Assembly: GCF_002150765.1 (NCBI RefSeq)
Contig: NZ_MUYM01000022.1
Span: forward strand, 50,836-114,835
Direction: 5' to 3'
DNA from: Lentzea kentuckyensis
GTDB lineage: Bacteria > Actinomycetota > Actinomycetes > Mycobacteriales > Pseudonocardiaceae
DNA length: 64,000 bases
The notes beneath the pieces were generated by a model that had not been told where the DNA came from, ran no database searches, and was given only the letters and a program-made list of their open reading frames with translations. How positions within the stretch are numbered: position 1 is the first letter of the stretch; every line of letters starts with the position of its first letter. The position numbers and the translations under genes were made by a program. Below are positions 1 to 8,279 of this stretch, one piece after another.

Positions 1-272
1 CGGCCCTGACCAAGGGCGGTCTGAACGCCGTCACGAAGTCGCTGGCCGTCGAGTACGCGGCGCGGAACATCAGGTTCAACACGGTCGCGCTCGGCATCAT
101 CCGCACGCCGATGCACGCCCCCGACACCCACGAGGTGCTGGCCGGACTGCACCCGGTCGGCCGCATCGGTGAGATCGACGAGGTCGTGGACGCGATCACC
201 TTCCTGGAACAGGCCGGCTTCGTCACGGGCGAGATCCTGCACGTCGACGGCGGCCAGAGCGCGGGGCACTGA
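1..272 (+). CDS. SDR family oxidoreductase, C-terminal part
   Basis: Only the last 89 residues are inside the window; the gene begins upstream. The frame reads LTKGGLNAVTKSLA, then NTVALGIIRTPMH, and ends in a GEILHVDGGQSAGH tail. This is the C-terminal layout of classical short-chain dehydrogenases: the helix after the catalytic Tyr-x-x-x-Lys, the Asn-x-Val-x-x-Gly-x-Ile-x-Thr-Pro segment and the terminal hydrophobic-Asp-Gly-Gly motif. The Rossmann fold and catalytic Tyr/Lys lie outside, so cofactor and substrate cannot be judged. It ends one base before the SnoaL-like gene and is probably co-transcribed with it. Confidence 0.85.
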   Translation, partial: ALTKGGLNAVTKSLAVEYAARNIRFNTVALGIIRTPMHAPDTHEVLAGLHPVGRIGEIDEVVDAITFLEQAGFVTGEILHVDGGQSAGH

Positions 273-273
273 C

Positions 274-606
274 ATGGGCGTCGAGAACGTTCTGGACCGG
301 TGGAAGGACGCCGTCGACGCGCACGATCCGCAGCGCGCGGCGTCGAACTTCACCGAGGACGCGATTTTTCAGGGCCTCAAACCGTACGGGGTCGGGCGAG
401 CGGCGATCGCCGCCTACTACGATTCCCAGCCCATCGGGTTGCGGGCCGAGTACGAGATTCTCGAAACCCGCGAGCTCGCCGATGATTTGACGCTCGGTTA
501 CGCGAACGTCGATTTCACGCGTCCCGACGGAACGGTGATCAACGTCAACCTCAGCGTGCTCGTGCGGGGAGACCTGATCGCGCACTACCAGGTCTCCCGG
601 CTCTGA
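274..606 (+). CDS. SnoaL-like (NTF2-fold) protein
   Basis: A 110-residue protein starting at the ATG one base after the SDR stop. The pattern is that of the SnoaL-like/NTF2-like fold: an N-terminal helix (LDRWKDAVDAHD), a loop with FTEDAIFQG, then alternating strands ending in HYQVSRL. Members of this fold are small isomerases, cyclases or ligand-binding proteins; no catalytic residue is diagnostic here. The tight spacing to the SDR suggests that the two act on the same small molecule. Substrate unknown. Confidence 0.7.
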   Translation: MGVENVLDRWKDAVDAHDPQRAASNFTEDAIFQGLKPYGVGRAAIAAYYDSQPIGLRAEYEILETRELADDLTLGYANVDFTRPDGTVINVNLSVLVRGDLIAHYQVSRL

Positions 607-607
607 G

Positions 608-2947
608 TCAGTGCCTGCGCGGCTCCCGGCCGGACGGCGACCTCGGCCGTTCGAGCTCGGGAGCCTTCGGGATGGGCATGGTCACGGGCTGGTCCGCCGT
701 GATCGTGATCGGCTCGCCGTGATGCTTCGTCCTGAGCTCGGTGCCGTCCACGATCCGGTAGGTGGCCTCGGTCTCGCACACGTCGATCGAGATCCTCGTG
801 CCCTGGAAGGCCATCCGGAACGAGAACCGGGTCAGCGCCTTCGGCAGCCGGGGCGCGAACGTCAGCTCGCCGCCGTGGTCGCGCATGCCGCCGAACCCGG
901 CGACGAGCGCCATCCACGCTCCCGCCAGCGACGCCATGTGCAGGCCGTTGTCGACGTTGCTGTGCAGGTCGTGCAGGTCGGTGTAGACGGCCTCGATCAG
1001 GTAGTCGAACGCGAGGTCCAGGTGCCCCACCTCGGCCGCCAGCACGGCCTGCGTGCCCGCGGACAACGACGAGTCACGCACTGTTCGTGCCTCGTAGTAG
1101 GTGAAGTTGCGGGCCTTCTCCTCCGGCGTGAACACGTCACCGCGCACATGCATCGCGAGCACGAGGTCCGCCTGCTTGATGACCTGGCGGCGATACAGGT
1201 CGAAGTACGGGAAGTGCAGCAGCAGCGGGTATTTCTCCTCCGGGGTGTTCTCGAAGTCCCACTCCGCGTGCTTGGTGAAGTTGTCCGCCTGCGGATGCAC
1301 CCGCAGCATCTCGTCGTACGGGATCGCCATCTCGTCCGCGGCCCTGCGCCAGGCCGCGATCTCTTCTGCTGACGCGTTCGCCTTGTCCGGGTGGCGTTCC
1401 GCGGCATCGGCGGCGGCGCGCAGGTTCTGCTGGGCGATCAGGTTCGTGTAGACGTTGTTGTCCACGATCGCCGAGTACTCGTCCGGGCCGGTGACGCCGT
1501 CGATGCGGAACCCGTCGTGCCGGTCGTGGTGACCGAGCGAGGCCCACAACCGTGCGGTCTCCACAAGGATTTCCGTTGCCTCGTCGCGGTCGAAACACTC
1601 GTCGCTCGTGGCGTTGAGGTACTGCTGGGTGGCGTAGGCGACGTCGCCGGACACGTGGAACGCCGCCGTGCCCGCCGGCCAGTACGCGCTGCATTCGGCA
1701 CCGTTGATCGAACGCCACGGGAACGCGGCACCCTTGAGCCCCAGCACCTTCGCGCGGTCCCGGGCTTTGTCCAAAGTGGAGTGACGCCACCGCAACGCGT
1801 CGCGGGCCGCGTCCGGCAGCGTGTAGGTGAGCACCGGGAGCACGAACATCTCGGTGTCCCAGAAGGCGTGCCCGTCGTAGCCGGGACCGGTGAGTCCCTT
1901 GCCGGGAATGGCCCTGGTCTCGCCGCGGGCCCCGGCCTGCAGGATGTGGAACAGGGCGAACCTGATCGCCTGCTGCAGTTCGTCGTCGCCCTCGATCTCG
2001 ATGTCGGCGACCTGCCAGAAGTCGTCCAGGAACGCCTTCTGCTCCTGCATCAGGCCGTCCCACCCGGTCTGGCAGGCGCCGGCGAGCGCGGCCTCGACCT
2101 GGGCCCGCAGCGCTGGGGTGGAACGCTTTCCGGACCAGCCGTAGCCGAGGTACTTGGTGAGTTTCAGGCAGCTGCCCGCCTTGACGTCGACGGCGGCGGT
2201 GAACCGCGCCAGGTCGGCCTCGGCGCGGATCTCCGTGCGCAGGTCGTTGTACCGGTCGTGCTCGGGTCCCACGACCTCGATCTCGTGGTCCATCGCGGCG
2301 GCCATCCGCAGACCGGACGCCTTGGTGTGGTGGCACAGCACGGCCCGCGACTTCTCCGCCATCATGAACTCGTTGACCAGCGGGGCGTCCAGCGCGGCCG
2401 CGACGCGGGGATCGTTGGTGCGGTGGATGGTCGGCTCGTTCGCCAGCAGGTCGGACTGGACGACGAGCTGCAGGTCGTCCATCGGCTCGACCTCGTAGCG
2501 GATGGCGGCGACCGCGCGCTGGGTGAACGACACCAGCCGCTCGCTGCGGACGATCACGCGCCGGCCGGTCGGCGACTCCCAGACCGTGCGGCGGCGCAGC
2601 GTGCCGGTGCGGAAGTCGAGCGTGCGTTCGTGCTCGATCGCGTTGCCGTAGCGCATGTCCAGCGGCTCGTCCTCGACCAGCAACCGGATGATCTTGCCGT
2701 CGGTGACGTTGACGACGGTCTGGCCGGCCTCGGGATAGCCGTAGCCCGCTTCCCCGTACGGCAGCTGGTGCTCTTCGTAGAAACCGTTGAGATACGTGCC
2801 CGGCAGGCCGCGCGGTTCGCCCTCGTCGAGCGTGCCGCGCAACCCGATGTGACCGTTGGCCAGGGCGAACGTCGACTCGGTCCGGTGCAGCTGGTCCACC
2901 GCGAGGCCCTGCCAGCGCAGCTGCCACGGTTCGATCGTGTAGCTCAT
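608..2947 (-). CDS. Glycoside hydrolase family 65 disaccharide phosphorylase
   Basis: A 779-residue GH65 protein. Family enzymes phosphorolyse alpha-linked disaccharides (maltose, trehalose, kojibiose, nigerose) to beta-glucose 1-phosphate plus glucose in the cytoplasm. The N-terminal beta-sandwich starts with SYTIEPWQL and ANGHIGLRG. The (alpha/alpha)6 barrel carries PGKGLTGPGYDGHAFWDTE, and GPDEY holds the catalytic acid Glu at about residue 491. The start was chosen because its ATG overlaps the stop of the upstream HAD gene by four bases (ATGA), which implies translational coupling. The partner beta-phosphoglucomutase converts the product to glucose 6-phosphate. Trehalose or maltose is most likely, but the substrate cannot be fixed from sequence. 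Confidence 0.9.
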   Translation of the reverse strand: MSYTIEPWQLRWQGLAVDQLHRTESTFALANGHIGLRGTLDEGEPRGLPGTYLNGFYEEHQLPYGEAGYGYPEAGQTVVNVTDGKIIRLLVEDEPLDMRYGNAIEHERTLDFRTGTLRRRTVWESPTGRRVIVRSERLVSFTQRAVAAIRYEVEPMDDLQLVVQSDLLANEPTIHRTNDPRVAAALDAPLVNEFMMAEKSRAVLCHHTKASGLRMAAAMDHEIEVVGPEHDRYNDLRTEIRAEADLARFTAAVDVKAGSCLKLTKYLGYGWSGKRSTPALRAQVEAALAGACQTGWDGLMQEQKAFLDDFWQVADIEIEGDDELQQAIRFALFHILQAGARGETRAIPGKGLTGPGYDGHAFWDTEMFVLPVLTYTLPDAARDALRWRHSTLDKARDRAKVLGLKGAAFPWRSINGAECSAYWPAGTAAFHVSGDVAYATQQYLNATSDECFDRDEATEILVETARLWASLGHHDRHDGFRIDGVTGPDEYSAIVDNNVYTNLIAQQNLRAAADAAERHPDKANASAEEIAAWRRAADEMAIPYDEMLRVHPQADNFTKHAEWDFENTPEEKYPLLLHFPYFDLYRRQVIKQADLVLAMHVRGDVFTPEEKARNFTYYEARTVRDSSLSAGTQAVLAAEVGHLDLAFDYLIEAVYTDLHDLHSNVDNGLHMASLAGAWMALVAGFGGMRDHGGELTFAPRLPKALTRFSFRMAFQGTRISIDVCETEATYRIVDGTELRTKHHGEPITITADQPVTMPIPKAPELERPRSPSGREPRRH

Positions 2948-3621
2948 GACAGGAGCTCGTCGAGCTCGTTGACGACCACGTCGGCGCCGTTGGTCTTGAG
3001 CGCGTCCGCCTGGCGGCCGCGATCGACGCCGACGACGAAGCCGAACCCGCCGTCGTGCCCCGCCTTGACGCCCGCGAGCGCGTCTTCGTAGACCGCGGCG
3101 TGCTCGGGTGGCGTCTTGAGCCTTCTGGCGCCTTCCAGGAACGAGTCCGGCGCCGGTTTGCCGTGCAGGTTCGACGCGGTGATGACGTTGCCGTCCACCA
3201 GCGCGTCGACGTAGTCCAGCAGGTCGCCCGCGCGCAGCACGCGCATGGCGTTGGCCGACGACGTGACCACGCCGATCGGCACGCCGGCCGCGCGGGCGGC
3301 CTGGAGGTAGCGGACCGAGGCGGGGTAGGGCGTGATGCCCTCCTCGTCGATGATCTGGTTGACCAGGTCGTTCTTCTGGTCGCCGATGCGGCGGATCTCG
3401 TCCTCCGGCGGCGTGAGGCCGCGCGAGGTGAGGAAGCTGCGTACGCCGTCGTAGCGCGGTTTGCCGTCCACGTAAGCGAGATAGTCCTGCTCGCTGAACG
3501 GCTGACCCATGCCCTCGAACGTCTGCTTCCACGCTTTTCGGTGCAGGACCGCGGTGCTGGTGAGCACACCGTCGAGGTCGAACAGCAACGCCGTGATCTT
3601 CTCCGGGATGCCGAGGCTCAT
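2944..3621 (-). CDS. Beta-phosphoglucomutase-like HAD hydrolase
   Basis: A 225-residue HAD-superfamily protein. The first motif is LLFDLDGVLTS (nucleophile Asp and acid/base Asp), with VVTSS as motif II, GKPAPDSF around the motif III lysine and YEDALAGVKAG as motif IV. The alpha-helical cap after motif I (RKAWKQTFEGMG) matches the beta-phosphoglucomutase subgroup, which turns beta-glucose 1-phosphate into glucose 6-phosphate. It overlaps the GH65 phosphorylase that makes this substrate. The start was taken at MSLGIPEKI, just before the conserved motif; upstream ATGs at 3651 and 3681 would add 10 or 20 unconserved residues. Confidence 0.85.
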   Translation of the reverse strand: MSLGIPEKITALLFDLDGVLTSTAVLHRKAWKQTFEGMGQPFSEQDYLAYVDGKPRYDGVRSFLTSRGLTPPEDEIRRIGDQKNDLVNQIIDEEGITPYPASVRYLQAARAAGVPIGVVTSSANAMRVLRAGDLLDYVDALVDGNVITASNLHGKPAPDSFLEGARRLKTPPEHAAVYEDALAGVKAGHDGGFGFVVGVDRGRQADALKTNGADVVVNELDELLS

Positions 3622-3628
3622 GCTTCGA

Positions 3629-3847
3629 TCATGCACCCGTCTCGCCGACATCGCCGCGTTCCTCCTTGAGGCGTTCGTCAAGTGGCCGCGGGTGGGCCTG
3701 TTCGTACTCGGTCATCCCGTACCGGTCGGACTCCGCCCAGCCTTCCTCCGGCTCGGTCTCCAGCGGGTCGTGCTTGAGGTTGTCCTCGTCGAGGGCCTCG
3801 AAGCTGTCGGTGTCCTGGGGGACGTACGCGCCACGTTCTTCACTCAT
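3629..3847 (-). CDS. DUF5709-type small acidic protein
   Basis: A 72-residue, strongly acidic protein with a pattern seen in many short actinobacterial proteins of the DUF5709 kind: LETEPEEGW followed by SDR, then TEYEQ and an LDERLKEER helix. There is no membrane segment or cysteine. Function unknown. It lies seven bases upstream of the HAD/GH65 operon on the same strand and could be part of the same transcript. The family assignment is from memory of the pattern. Confidence 0.6.
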   Translation of the reverse strand: MSEERGAYVPQDTDSFEALDEDNLKHDPLETEPEEGWAESDRYGMTEYEQAHPRPLDERLKEERGDVGETGA

Positions 3848-3872
3848 GTCCGTGGCAATACCCAGTTCGGCG

Positions 3873-4574
3873 CTATCCGATGCTTTGGCCGACGAGCGAG
3901 CCGATGGCGTAGGTGACGCCCATGGCGATCAGTCCGCCCACGACGTTGCGGACGATCGCACGCCGTTTGCCCGCGCCGCTGAGCCTCGCGCTGATGAAGC
4001 CGGTCAGGGCGAGGGTGAGGACGGCGGCGACGACGGTGACGGGCACGCGCAGGCTGACCGGGGTCAGCGCGATCGCGGCGAGGGGGAGCAGCGCGCCGAT
4101 CGTGAACGAGATGAAGCTCGCGATCGCGGCGCCCCACGGGTTGGTGAGCTCGTCCGGGTCGATGTGCAGCTCGGCCTCGGCGTGGGCGGCCAGCGCGTCG
4201 TGCTTGGTGAGCTGCTTGGCGACTTCCCCGGCGGTCTCCGCGTCGAGGCCTTTGCCCTCGTAGATCTCCGCGAGTTCCTCGAGCTCCGCCTCGGGCGTGT
4301 CCTTCAGCTCCTGGCGTTCCTTGGCGAGCAGTGCGCGTTCGGCGTCGCGCTGGCTGCTGACCGAGACGTACTCGCCGCTGGCCATGGACATCGCGCCGGC
4401 GAACAGGCCGGCGAGGCCCGCGACGAGGATCTGGGCCTTGTCGGTGGTGGCGCCGGCGACGCCCACGACGAGGCTGGCGGTCGAGACGATGCCGTCGTTC
4501 GCTCCCAGAACGCCCGCGCGCAGCCAGTTCATCCGATCGCCGGTGACCTCGTCGTGGGGCTCGTGATGGTCCAT
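3873..4574 (-). CDS. VIT1/CCC1-family metal transporter
   Basis: A 233-residue membrane protein of the VIT1/CCC1 family, whose members move Fe2+ or Mn2+ across membranes. The first helix pair contains [22 protein letters not shown] and [19 protein letters not shown], both hallmark segments. A charged cytoplasmic stretch (about residues 75-145, rich in Glu and Lys) corresponds to the metal-binding region of plant VIT1. Three more helices follow. The usual length is 230-240 residues. It is divergent from the alcohol dehydrogenase gene, only 23 bases between start codons. The metal cannot be assigned. Confidence 0.85.
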   Translation of the reverse strand: MDHHEPHDEVTGDRMNWLRAGVLGANDGIVSTASLVVGVAGATTDKAQILVAGLAGLFAGAMSMASGEYVSVSSQRDAERALLAKERQELKDTPEAELEELAEIYEGKGLDAETAGEVAKQLTKHDALAAHAEAELHIDPDELTNPWGAAIASFISFTIGALLPLAAIALTPVSLRVPVTVVAAVLTLALTGFISARLSGAGKRRAIVRNVVGGLIAMGVTYAIGSLVGQSIG

Positions 4575-4597
4575 TTCCGCAGGCTAACCTGGGGATC

Positions 4598-5557
4598 ATG
4601 CTTTCGTGGCAGACCACGCCGCTGAGGTTGGCCGACGTGCCGGTGCCGTCACCCGCTCCGGGGGAACTGCTGGTGCGGGTGCTCGCCTGCGGGGTGTGCC
4701 GTACTGACCTGCACGTCGTGGACGGCGATCTGCCCGTGCACCGGTTATCGGTCGTGCCGGGGCATCAAGTCGTGGGTGAGGTCGTGGTTGCCGCACCTGG
4801 GTTCGTCGTCGGGGAACGGGTCGGGATCGCCTGGTTGCGGCACACGTGCGGGACTTGCCGGTTCTGTTTGCGCGGAGCCGAGAACCTTTGTCCGTCGTCG
4901 CTTTACACCGGGTGGGACGCGGACGGCGGTTATGCGTCTTATGCCGTTGTTCCCGCTGCTTACGCTTTACGGCTGCCTTCCGGGTATTCGTCCGAGTCGT
5001 TGGCGCCGCTGTTGTGCGCGGGAATCATCGGATATCGAGCTCTACGGGTTGCTTCGGTGCCCGACGGTGGGCGGCTCGGGATTTACGGGTTCGGCGGGTC
5101 CGCACACCTGGCCGCGCAGGTCGCCGTTGCCCGTGGTCACGAGGTGCACGTCGTGACTCGTTCCTCGGCGGCGCGTGCGTTGGCGTTGTCGTTGGGGGCG
5201 GCCTCGGCTTCCGCCGACGTGCCTCCGGTGCCGTTGGACTCGGCCGTGCTGTTCGCGCCGGTCGGAACGTTGGTGCCGCCCGCGTTGGAGGCCCTGGACC
5301 GGGGCGGCACGCTGGCGATCGCCGGGATCCACCTGTCCGACGTGCCCGTCCTGAACTACACGCGGCACCTCTTCCAGGAGCGGGTGGTCCGCTCGGTCAC
5401 GGCGAACACGCGCGCCGACGCCGCCGAGTTCCTGTCGTTCTGCGCCTCGCACCGGCTGTCGGTCGCGGTCCAGCCGTACCCGCTGTCCTCGGCGAACCTG
5501 GCCCTGTCGGACCTCCGCGCGGGCCGCGTGACCGGCGCGGCGGTCCTGGTGGCGTGA
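4598..5557 (+). CDS. Zinc-dependent alcohol dehydrogenase (MDR family)
   Basis: A 319-residue medium-chain dehydrogenase. Zinc ligands are visible: [10 protein letters not shown] (catalytic Cys), PGHQVVGEV (catalytic His) and the structural four-Cys lobe [15 protein letters not shown]. The Rossmann motif [11 protein letters not shown] at about residue 165 departs slightly from Gly-x-Gly-x-x-Gly. It resembles the AdhA/AdhP subgroup that oxidises short alcohols with NAD(P). The start ATG follows a GGGG ribosome binding site. Codons in the first 600 bases use more T and A than the neighbours (many gtt, ctt and ttg), a mild compositional oddity. It appears monocistronic. Confidence 0.85.
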   Translation: MLSWQTTPLRLADVPVPSPAPGELLVRVLACGVCRTDLHVVDGDLPVHRLSVVPGHQVVGEVVVAAPGFVVGERVGIAWLRHTCGTCRFCLRGAENLCPSSLYTGWDADGGYASYAVVPAAYALRLPSGYSSESLAPLLCAGIIGYRALRVASVPDGGRLGIYGFGGSAHLAAQVAVARGHEVHVVTRSSAARALALSLGAASASADVPPVPLDSAVLFAPVGTLVPPALEALDRGGTLAIAGIHLSDVPVLNYTRHLFQERVVRSVTANTRADAAEFLSFCASHRLSVAVQPYPLSSANLALSDLRAGRVTGAAVLVA

Positions 5558-5656
5558 TGTTTTTCCTGCTCAGACGGCAAGTGTTCAGTTTTTGTCGGAC
5601 CTCCGTGGCACCATGTCGAACAGGTGTTCGTGTGCGTGCTGTAGGAGGTAGGTCAG

Positions 5657-6301
5657 ATGCAGATCGATCCCCGTCGCTGGCCGGGCCGCGTGGTGCCTTC
5701 CACCGACGCCGACGTGGACATCGCCGTCGAGTCGCTGTGCACCCGCGCCTCGTGGCCGGACGCCGACCGCCGCTGGGTGCGCCGCCTGCTGGAGCCGTGG
5801 TTCAAGGCGGGCTGGAGCGTCGACGCGCTGCTGGTGGCCGTCGACACCCGCCCGGACGGCACCCGCCAGGGCCGCCCCCGCTCGCGCGCCCAGGTGGCAC
5901 ACGAGTTCCTGCGCGCCCGGCTGATGGTGTGGACAGCGGACGGCGCACGCTTGGCCCGGCCGCCCTTAGCCGGCATGTCGCTGGGCGAGTGGTTCCGCGT
6001 GAACCGCCGCAACGCCACCCTGCACGCTCCACGCTCCCGCAGCGAGCTCACCACGGAAGGCGAACGCGCACGGGCGGAGTCGCGCGCCCTGGCCCACCGC
6101 CGCGACCCGGTGGAGCGCAGCCGCGAAAAGGGCCGCCGCCGTCAGGAGGTGCTGGACAGCCTGCTGGTGCCGGGGCAGGAGGCGCCGTCGTTCGCCGACT
6201 CGTGGCGGCTGGTGGCCGAGCTGGTCCCGGTGCAGCGGGTGTGCTCGACGTGCGGTCACGTGCGGAGTGAGGTGTCGCGCCCGGCGCACCGAGTGGCTTA
6301 G
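5657..6301 (+). CDS. Hypothetical arginine-rich protein
   Basis: A 214-residue protein with an excellent ribosome binding site (gtaggaggtaggtcag before ATG). It is rich in Arg and Trp: an N-terminal WPGRVVPSTDADVD segment, a helical region with LLEPWFKAGWSVDALLVAVDTRPDG, a long basic helix (about residues 125-165) and a single C-terminal CSTCGH pair that could be half of a zinc site. The WSVDALLVAVDTRP segment recalls actinobacterial proteins annotated as replication-associated or helix-turn-helix proteins, but I do not recognise a named family. Nucleic-acid binding is a guess from the charge. Confidence 0.65.
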   Translation: MQIDPRRWPGRVVPSTDADVDIAVESLCTRASWPDADRRWVRRLLEPWFKAGWSVDALLVAVDTRPDGTRQGRPRSRAQVAHEFLRARLMVWTADGARLARPPLAGMSLGEWFRVNRRNATLHAPRSRSELTTEGERARAESRALAHRRDPVERSREKGRRRQEVLDSLLVPGQEAPSFADSWRLVAELVPVQRVCSTCGHVRSEVSRPAHRVA

Positions 6302-6531
6302 AGGGTGTGGCCACCGGGGCGTCGGGGGAGGTCGTCGTCGCGCCGAGTTCGAGCTGCGTGGAGTGCCCGGCGGTGGGTGACGGTCCGGTCTGGGGCCGGT
6401 CCGCCGCCTCGGCCCGGTCGCGAACCTCCTGCTCAGCAGCCTTTTACCTGCGACTTCGGCGAACGGCGGTTGAAGCCCGCGCGGGCAGGGAACACCTGAC
6501 GAGTTTCTTGTTTCCTGCTGAAGGGGCCGAC

Positions 6532-6873
6532 ATGCTCGAAGTGACGCCGATGGCTGCCGAGGTCATCAACGAGCTGACGTCACAGTCCGAGGGCACCACG
6601 GACGACGTCGGCCTGCGTTTTGCCGTGGCCGCCGATCACAACAGCCAAGCTGCCCTGGAGCTGTCGCTGGCCGAGGCCGTCGACGGCGACGAGGTGGTGG
6701 CGGCGCCCGCCGGTGCCAAGGTCATCATGGAGCCGGCCGCGGCCCAGTACCTGGAGGACAAGGTCCTCGACGTGCGCCAGGACGCCGAGGGCAACCCGGC
6801 GTTCGCCATCGCCCGCCAGGAGGCTGGGCCCGGTCAGGACGGCGCGCCCAGCCAGAACGGCCAGGTCACCTGA
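6532..6873 (+). CDS. HesB/IscA-like protein lacking cluster cysteines
   Basis: A 113-residue protein whose layout follows HesB/IscA A-type Fe-S carriers (TPMAAEVINELTSQ, GLRFAVAAD, LELSLAEAVDGDEVV, AKVIMEPAAAQYL). The three cysteines that bind clusters in IscA are absent; there is no cysteine at all. Such forms are common in actinobacteria under the HesB or adhesin label. A Fe-S carrier role is therefore doubtful. The start is the ATG after a GAAGGGG site; an in-frame start 225 bases upstream is unsupported. The C-terminus is a short Gln/Gly-rich tail. Convergent with the NlpC/P60 gene across two hairpins. Confidence 0.75.
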   Translation: MLEVTPMAAEVINELTSQSEGTTDDVGLRFAVAADHNSQAALELSLAEAVDGDEVVAAPAGAKVIMEPAAAQYLEDKVLDVRQDAEGNPAFAIARQEAGPGQDGAPSQNGQVT

Positions 6874-6907
6874 CGTTTCGCTGCACGTTTCGCTGCCTGC
6901 GAGCGCA

Positions 6908-6947
6908 CAACGGGCCGGACCCACAGCGGCGTGGGTCCGGCCCGTTG
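6908..6947. terminator. Bidirectional hairpin terminator
   Basis: Perfect 17-bp inverted repeat (arms 6908-6924 and 6931-6947, loop 6925-6930) between two convergent genes. There is no clear T-run, as is common for actinobacterial terminators. It could serve both the HesB-like gene and the NlpC/P60 gene. Confidence 0.8.
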
Positions 6948-6974
6948 CGGGTGATGCCGGACTGAAAAGCAGAA

Positions 6975-7005
6975 CGTCCCCTCCCCGAAGTACGGGAAGG
7001 GGACG
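6975..7005. terminator. Second hairpin, probable terminator
   Basis: Arms 6975-6987 and 6993-7005 pair over 13 positions with one G-T wobble around a 5-base loop. It lies between the main terminator and the end of the NlpC/P60 gene and probably backs up termination of that gene. Confidence 0.55.
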
Positions 7006-7014
7006 CTCGACGAG

Positions 7015-7048
7015 CTCTGCGATACGAAAACCTCTGCGATACGAAAAC
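7015..7048. repeat. 17-bp tandem duplication
   Basis: Two exact adjacent copies of ctctgcgatacgaaaac (7015-7031 and 7032-7048), 23 bases beyond the stop codon of the NlpC/P60 gene. The A-rich ends could act as a terminator tail for the minus strand. Confidence 0.85.
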
Positions 7049-7070
7049 ACAGACTCCGCGACGAGGTTCG

Positions 7071-8057
7071 TCAGCCCTCGATGCGCCGGACGACGCTGAT
7101 CGGGCCGATCGACTGGATGTCGGCGATCTTCACCGGCACCCCCTCGGTCGACGCGTGCACCGCGCGGACGCCGTCCACCGCCATGGCCACGTGGGACTGG
7201 CTGGAGTAGTAGACGATGATGTCGCCGGCCTTGATCTCGCTCGGGCTGACCGCGCGCCCGGCAGCCGCCTGGGCGTAGCTGGTGCGGCCGATGGAGACGC
7301 CCGCGTAGCGGTATGCGGCCTGGATCAGCGACGAGCAGTCCCAGGTGTCCGGGCCGTTGGAGCCGTAGACGTACTCCTTGCCGCGCTGGGCCAGGGCGAA
7401 CTCGAGCGCCTTGCCCGCGGTGCCCGGCGGCACCGAGATGTTCGACATGTCGCCGGCGTTCGCCAGCTGGTTGCGGACGGACTGGCTCAGCGAGTTGTAC
7501 TGCGCCTTCGCGTCCGCGAGCTGCTTGTCGAGTTCGGTCTTCTTGGTCTCGATCTCGGCGAGCAGCTTCTTCGACGCCTCGGTGGCCTCGTTGGCCGTCT
7601 TCGTCGCGTTGTCCGCGGCGTTGACCGCGTCCTGCAGCTTCTGCAGCGACTCCGCGTTGTCCGCCGCCAGGATGTTGATGGCCGACATGCGGTTGAGGAA
7701 GTCCTGCTGCGAGTCGCTCACGAGCAGCGCCGAGATCTGGCTGAAGCGCGCGCCCGAGTTGGTGGCCTCGGTGAGGAGGTCGACCTGACCGCGGAGGGAC
7801 TCCTCGGCCTTCTGGGCGACGGCGAGGTCGCCCTTCGCCTTGTCCAGTTCGCCCTGCTTGGCCGCGAGGTCGCCCTGGGCCTTCAGGTGGTCCTGGTTGA
7901 GCTTGGAAGCCTGCTCGGACAGCTCGTTGTACTTCTTGAGCGCGTCCGTGGCAGAAGGCTGTGCGGTGGCCGGGGCCGTGGGGAGTGCTGCTGCGACGAC
8001 GGCTGCCGTCGCCACGAGTGCTCCACGCACGGTGCGGCGTGAGGGTTGCGACACCAC
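7071..8057 (-). CDS. Secreted NlpC/P60 peptidoglycan hydrolase
   Basis: A 328-residue exported wall hydrolase. The signal peptide spans about residues 1-32 (twin Arg, then a long Ala/Val run, ending ATAQ). A long coiled coil (about 35-205, many Lys/Gln/Glu/Ala heptads) follows, then an NlpC/P60 catalytic domain (about 215-328). The catalytic Cys is in DTWDCSSLI, the His in SHVAMAVDG, and the third polar residue is probably the His in AVHAST. The architecture matches RipA/RpfB-associated D-Glu-diaminopimelate endopeptidases that separate daughter cells. The start is GTG behind a strong AAAGGAGG. It is a paralogue of the next gene upstream. Confidence 0.9.
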   Translation of the reverse strand: MVSQPSRRTVRGALVATAAVVAAALPTAPATAQPSATDALKKYNELSEQASKLNQDHLKAQGDLAAKQGELDKAKGDLAVAQKAEESLRGQVDLLTEATNSGARFSQISALLVSDSQQDFLNRMSAINILAADNAESLQKLQDAVNAADNATKTANEATEASKKLLAEIETKKTELDKQLADAKAQYNSLSQSVRNQLANAGDMSNISVPPGTAGKALEFALAQRGKEYVYGSNGPDTWDCSSLIQAAYRYAGVSIGRTSYAQAAAGRAVSPSEIKAGDIIVYYSSQSHVAMAVDGVRAVHASTEGVPVKIADIQSIGPISVVRRIEG

Positions 8058-8279
8058 GTCGCGGGTCCTCCTTTGTCCTGGCAGCCACCTCGCGAGAACT
8101 ACTGTGCGTGAGGCGGCAACCTTGGCGTGTGCCCCGAGTGGGTTAACTGCTGGGCCGAAGGTCTCGGACAGGTTACGGAACGACCCTGTGTTCGTCTACC
8201 GCCGGGTCCTCAGCAGTTCACCGACCAGCACGCTCTCACAGTCGTCTACATCGGTTTATCGCGGGGTGGGAGACAAGCG
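8058..8279. other. Leader/intergenic region between two NlpC/P60 genes
   Basis: 222 bases upstream of the first NlpC/P60 gene. c-di-AMP (ydaO) riboswitches often precede such genes in actinobacteria, but I could not find convincing ydaO core motifs by eye. A short complement (ctgctgggcc against a segment near 8205) is not diagnostic. The strong ribosome binding site is at 8066-8075 (minus strand). Confidence 0.35.

Noticed and set aside
611..3091. Long plus-strand frames opposite the GH65 gene (611-1372, 1391-3091)
   Set aside because: They are antisense shadows of a high-GC gene with clear GH65 motifs; their proteins are Arg/Val/Gly-rich with no fold pattern.
8058..8279. Possible ydaO (c-di-AMP) riboswitch before the NlpC/P60 gene
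   Set aside because: Context would suit it, but the core motifs could not be found by eye. A covariance-model search of 8058-8279 and 9252-9593 would decide.
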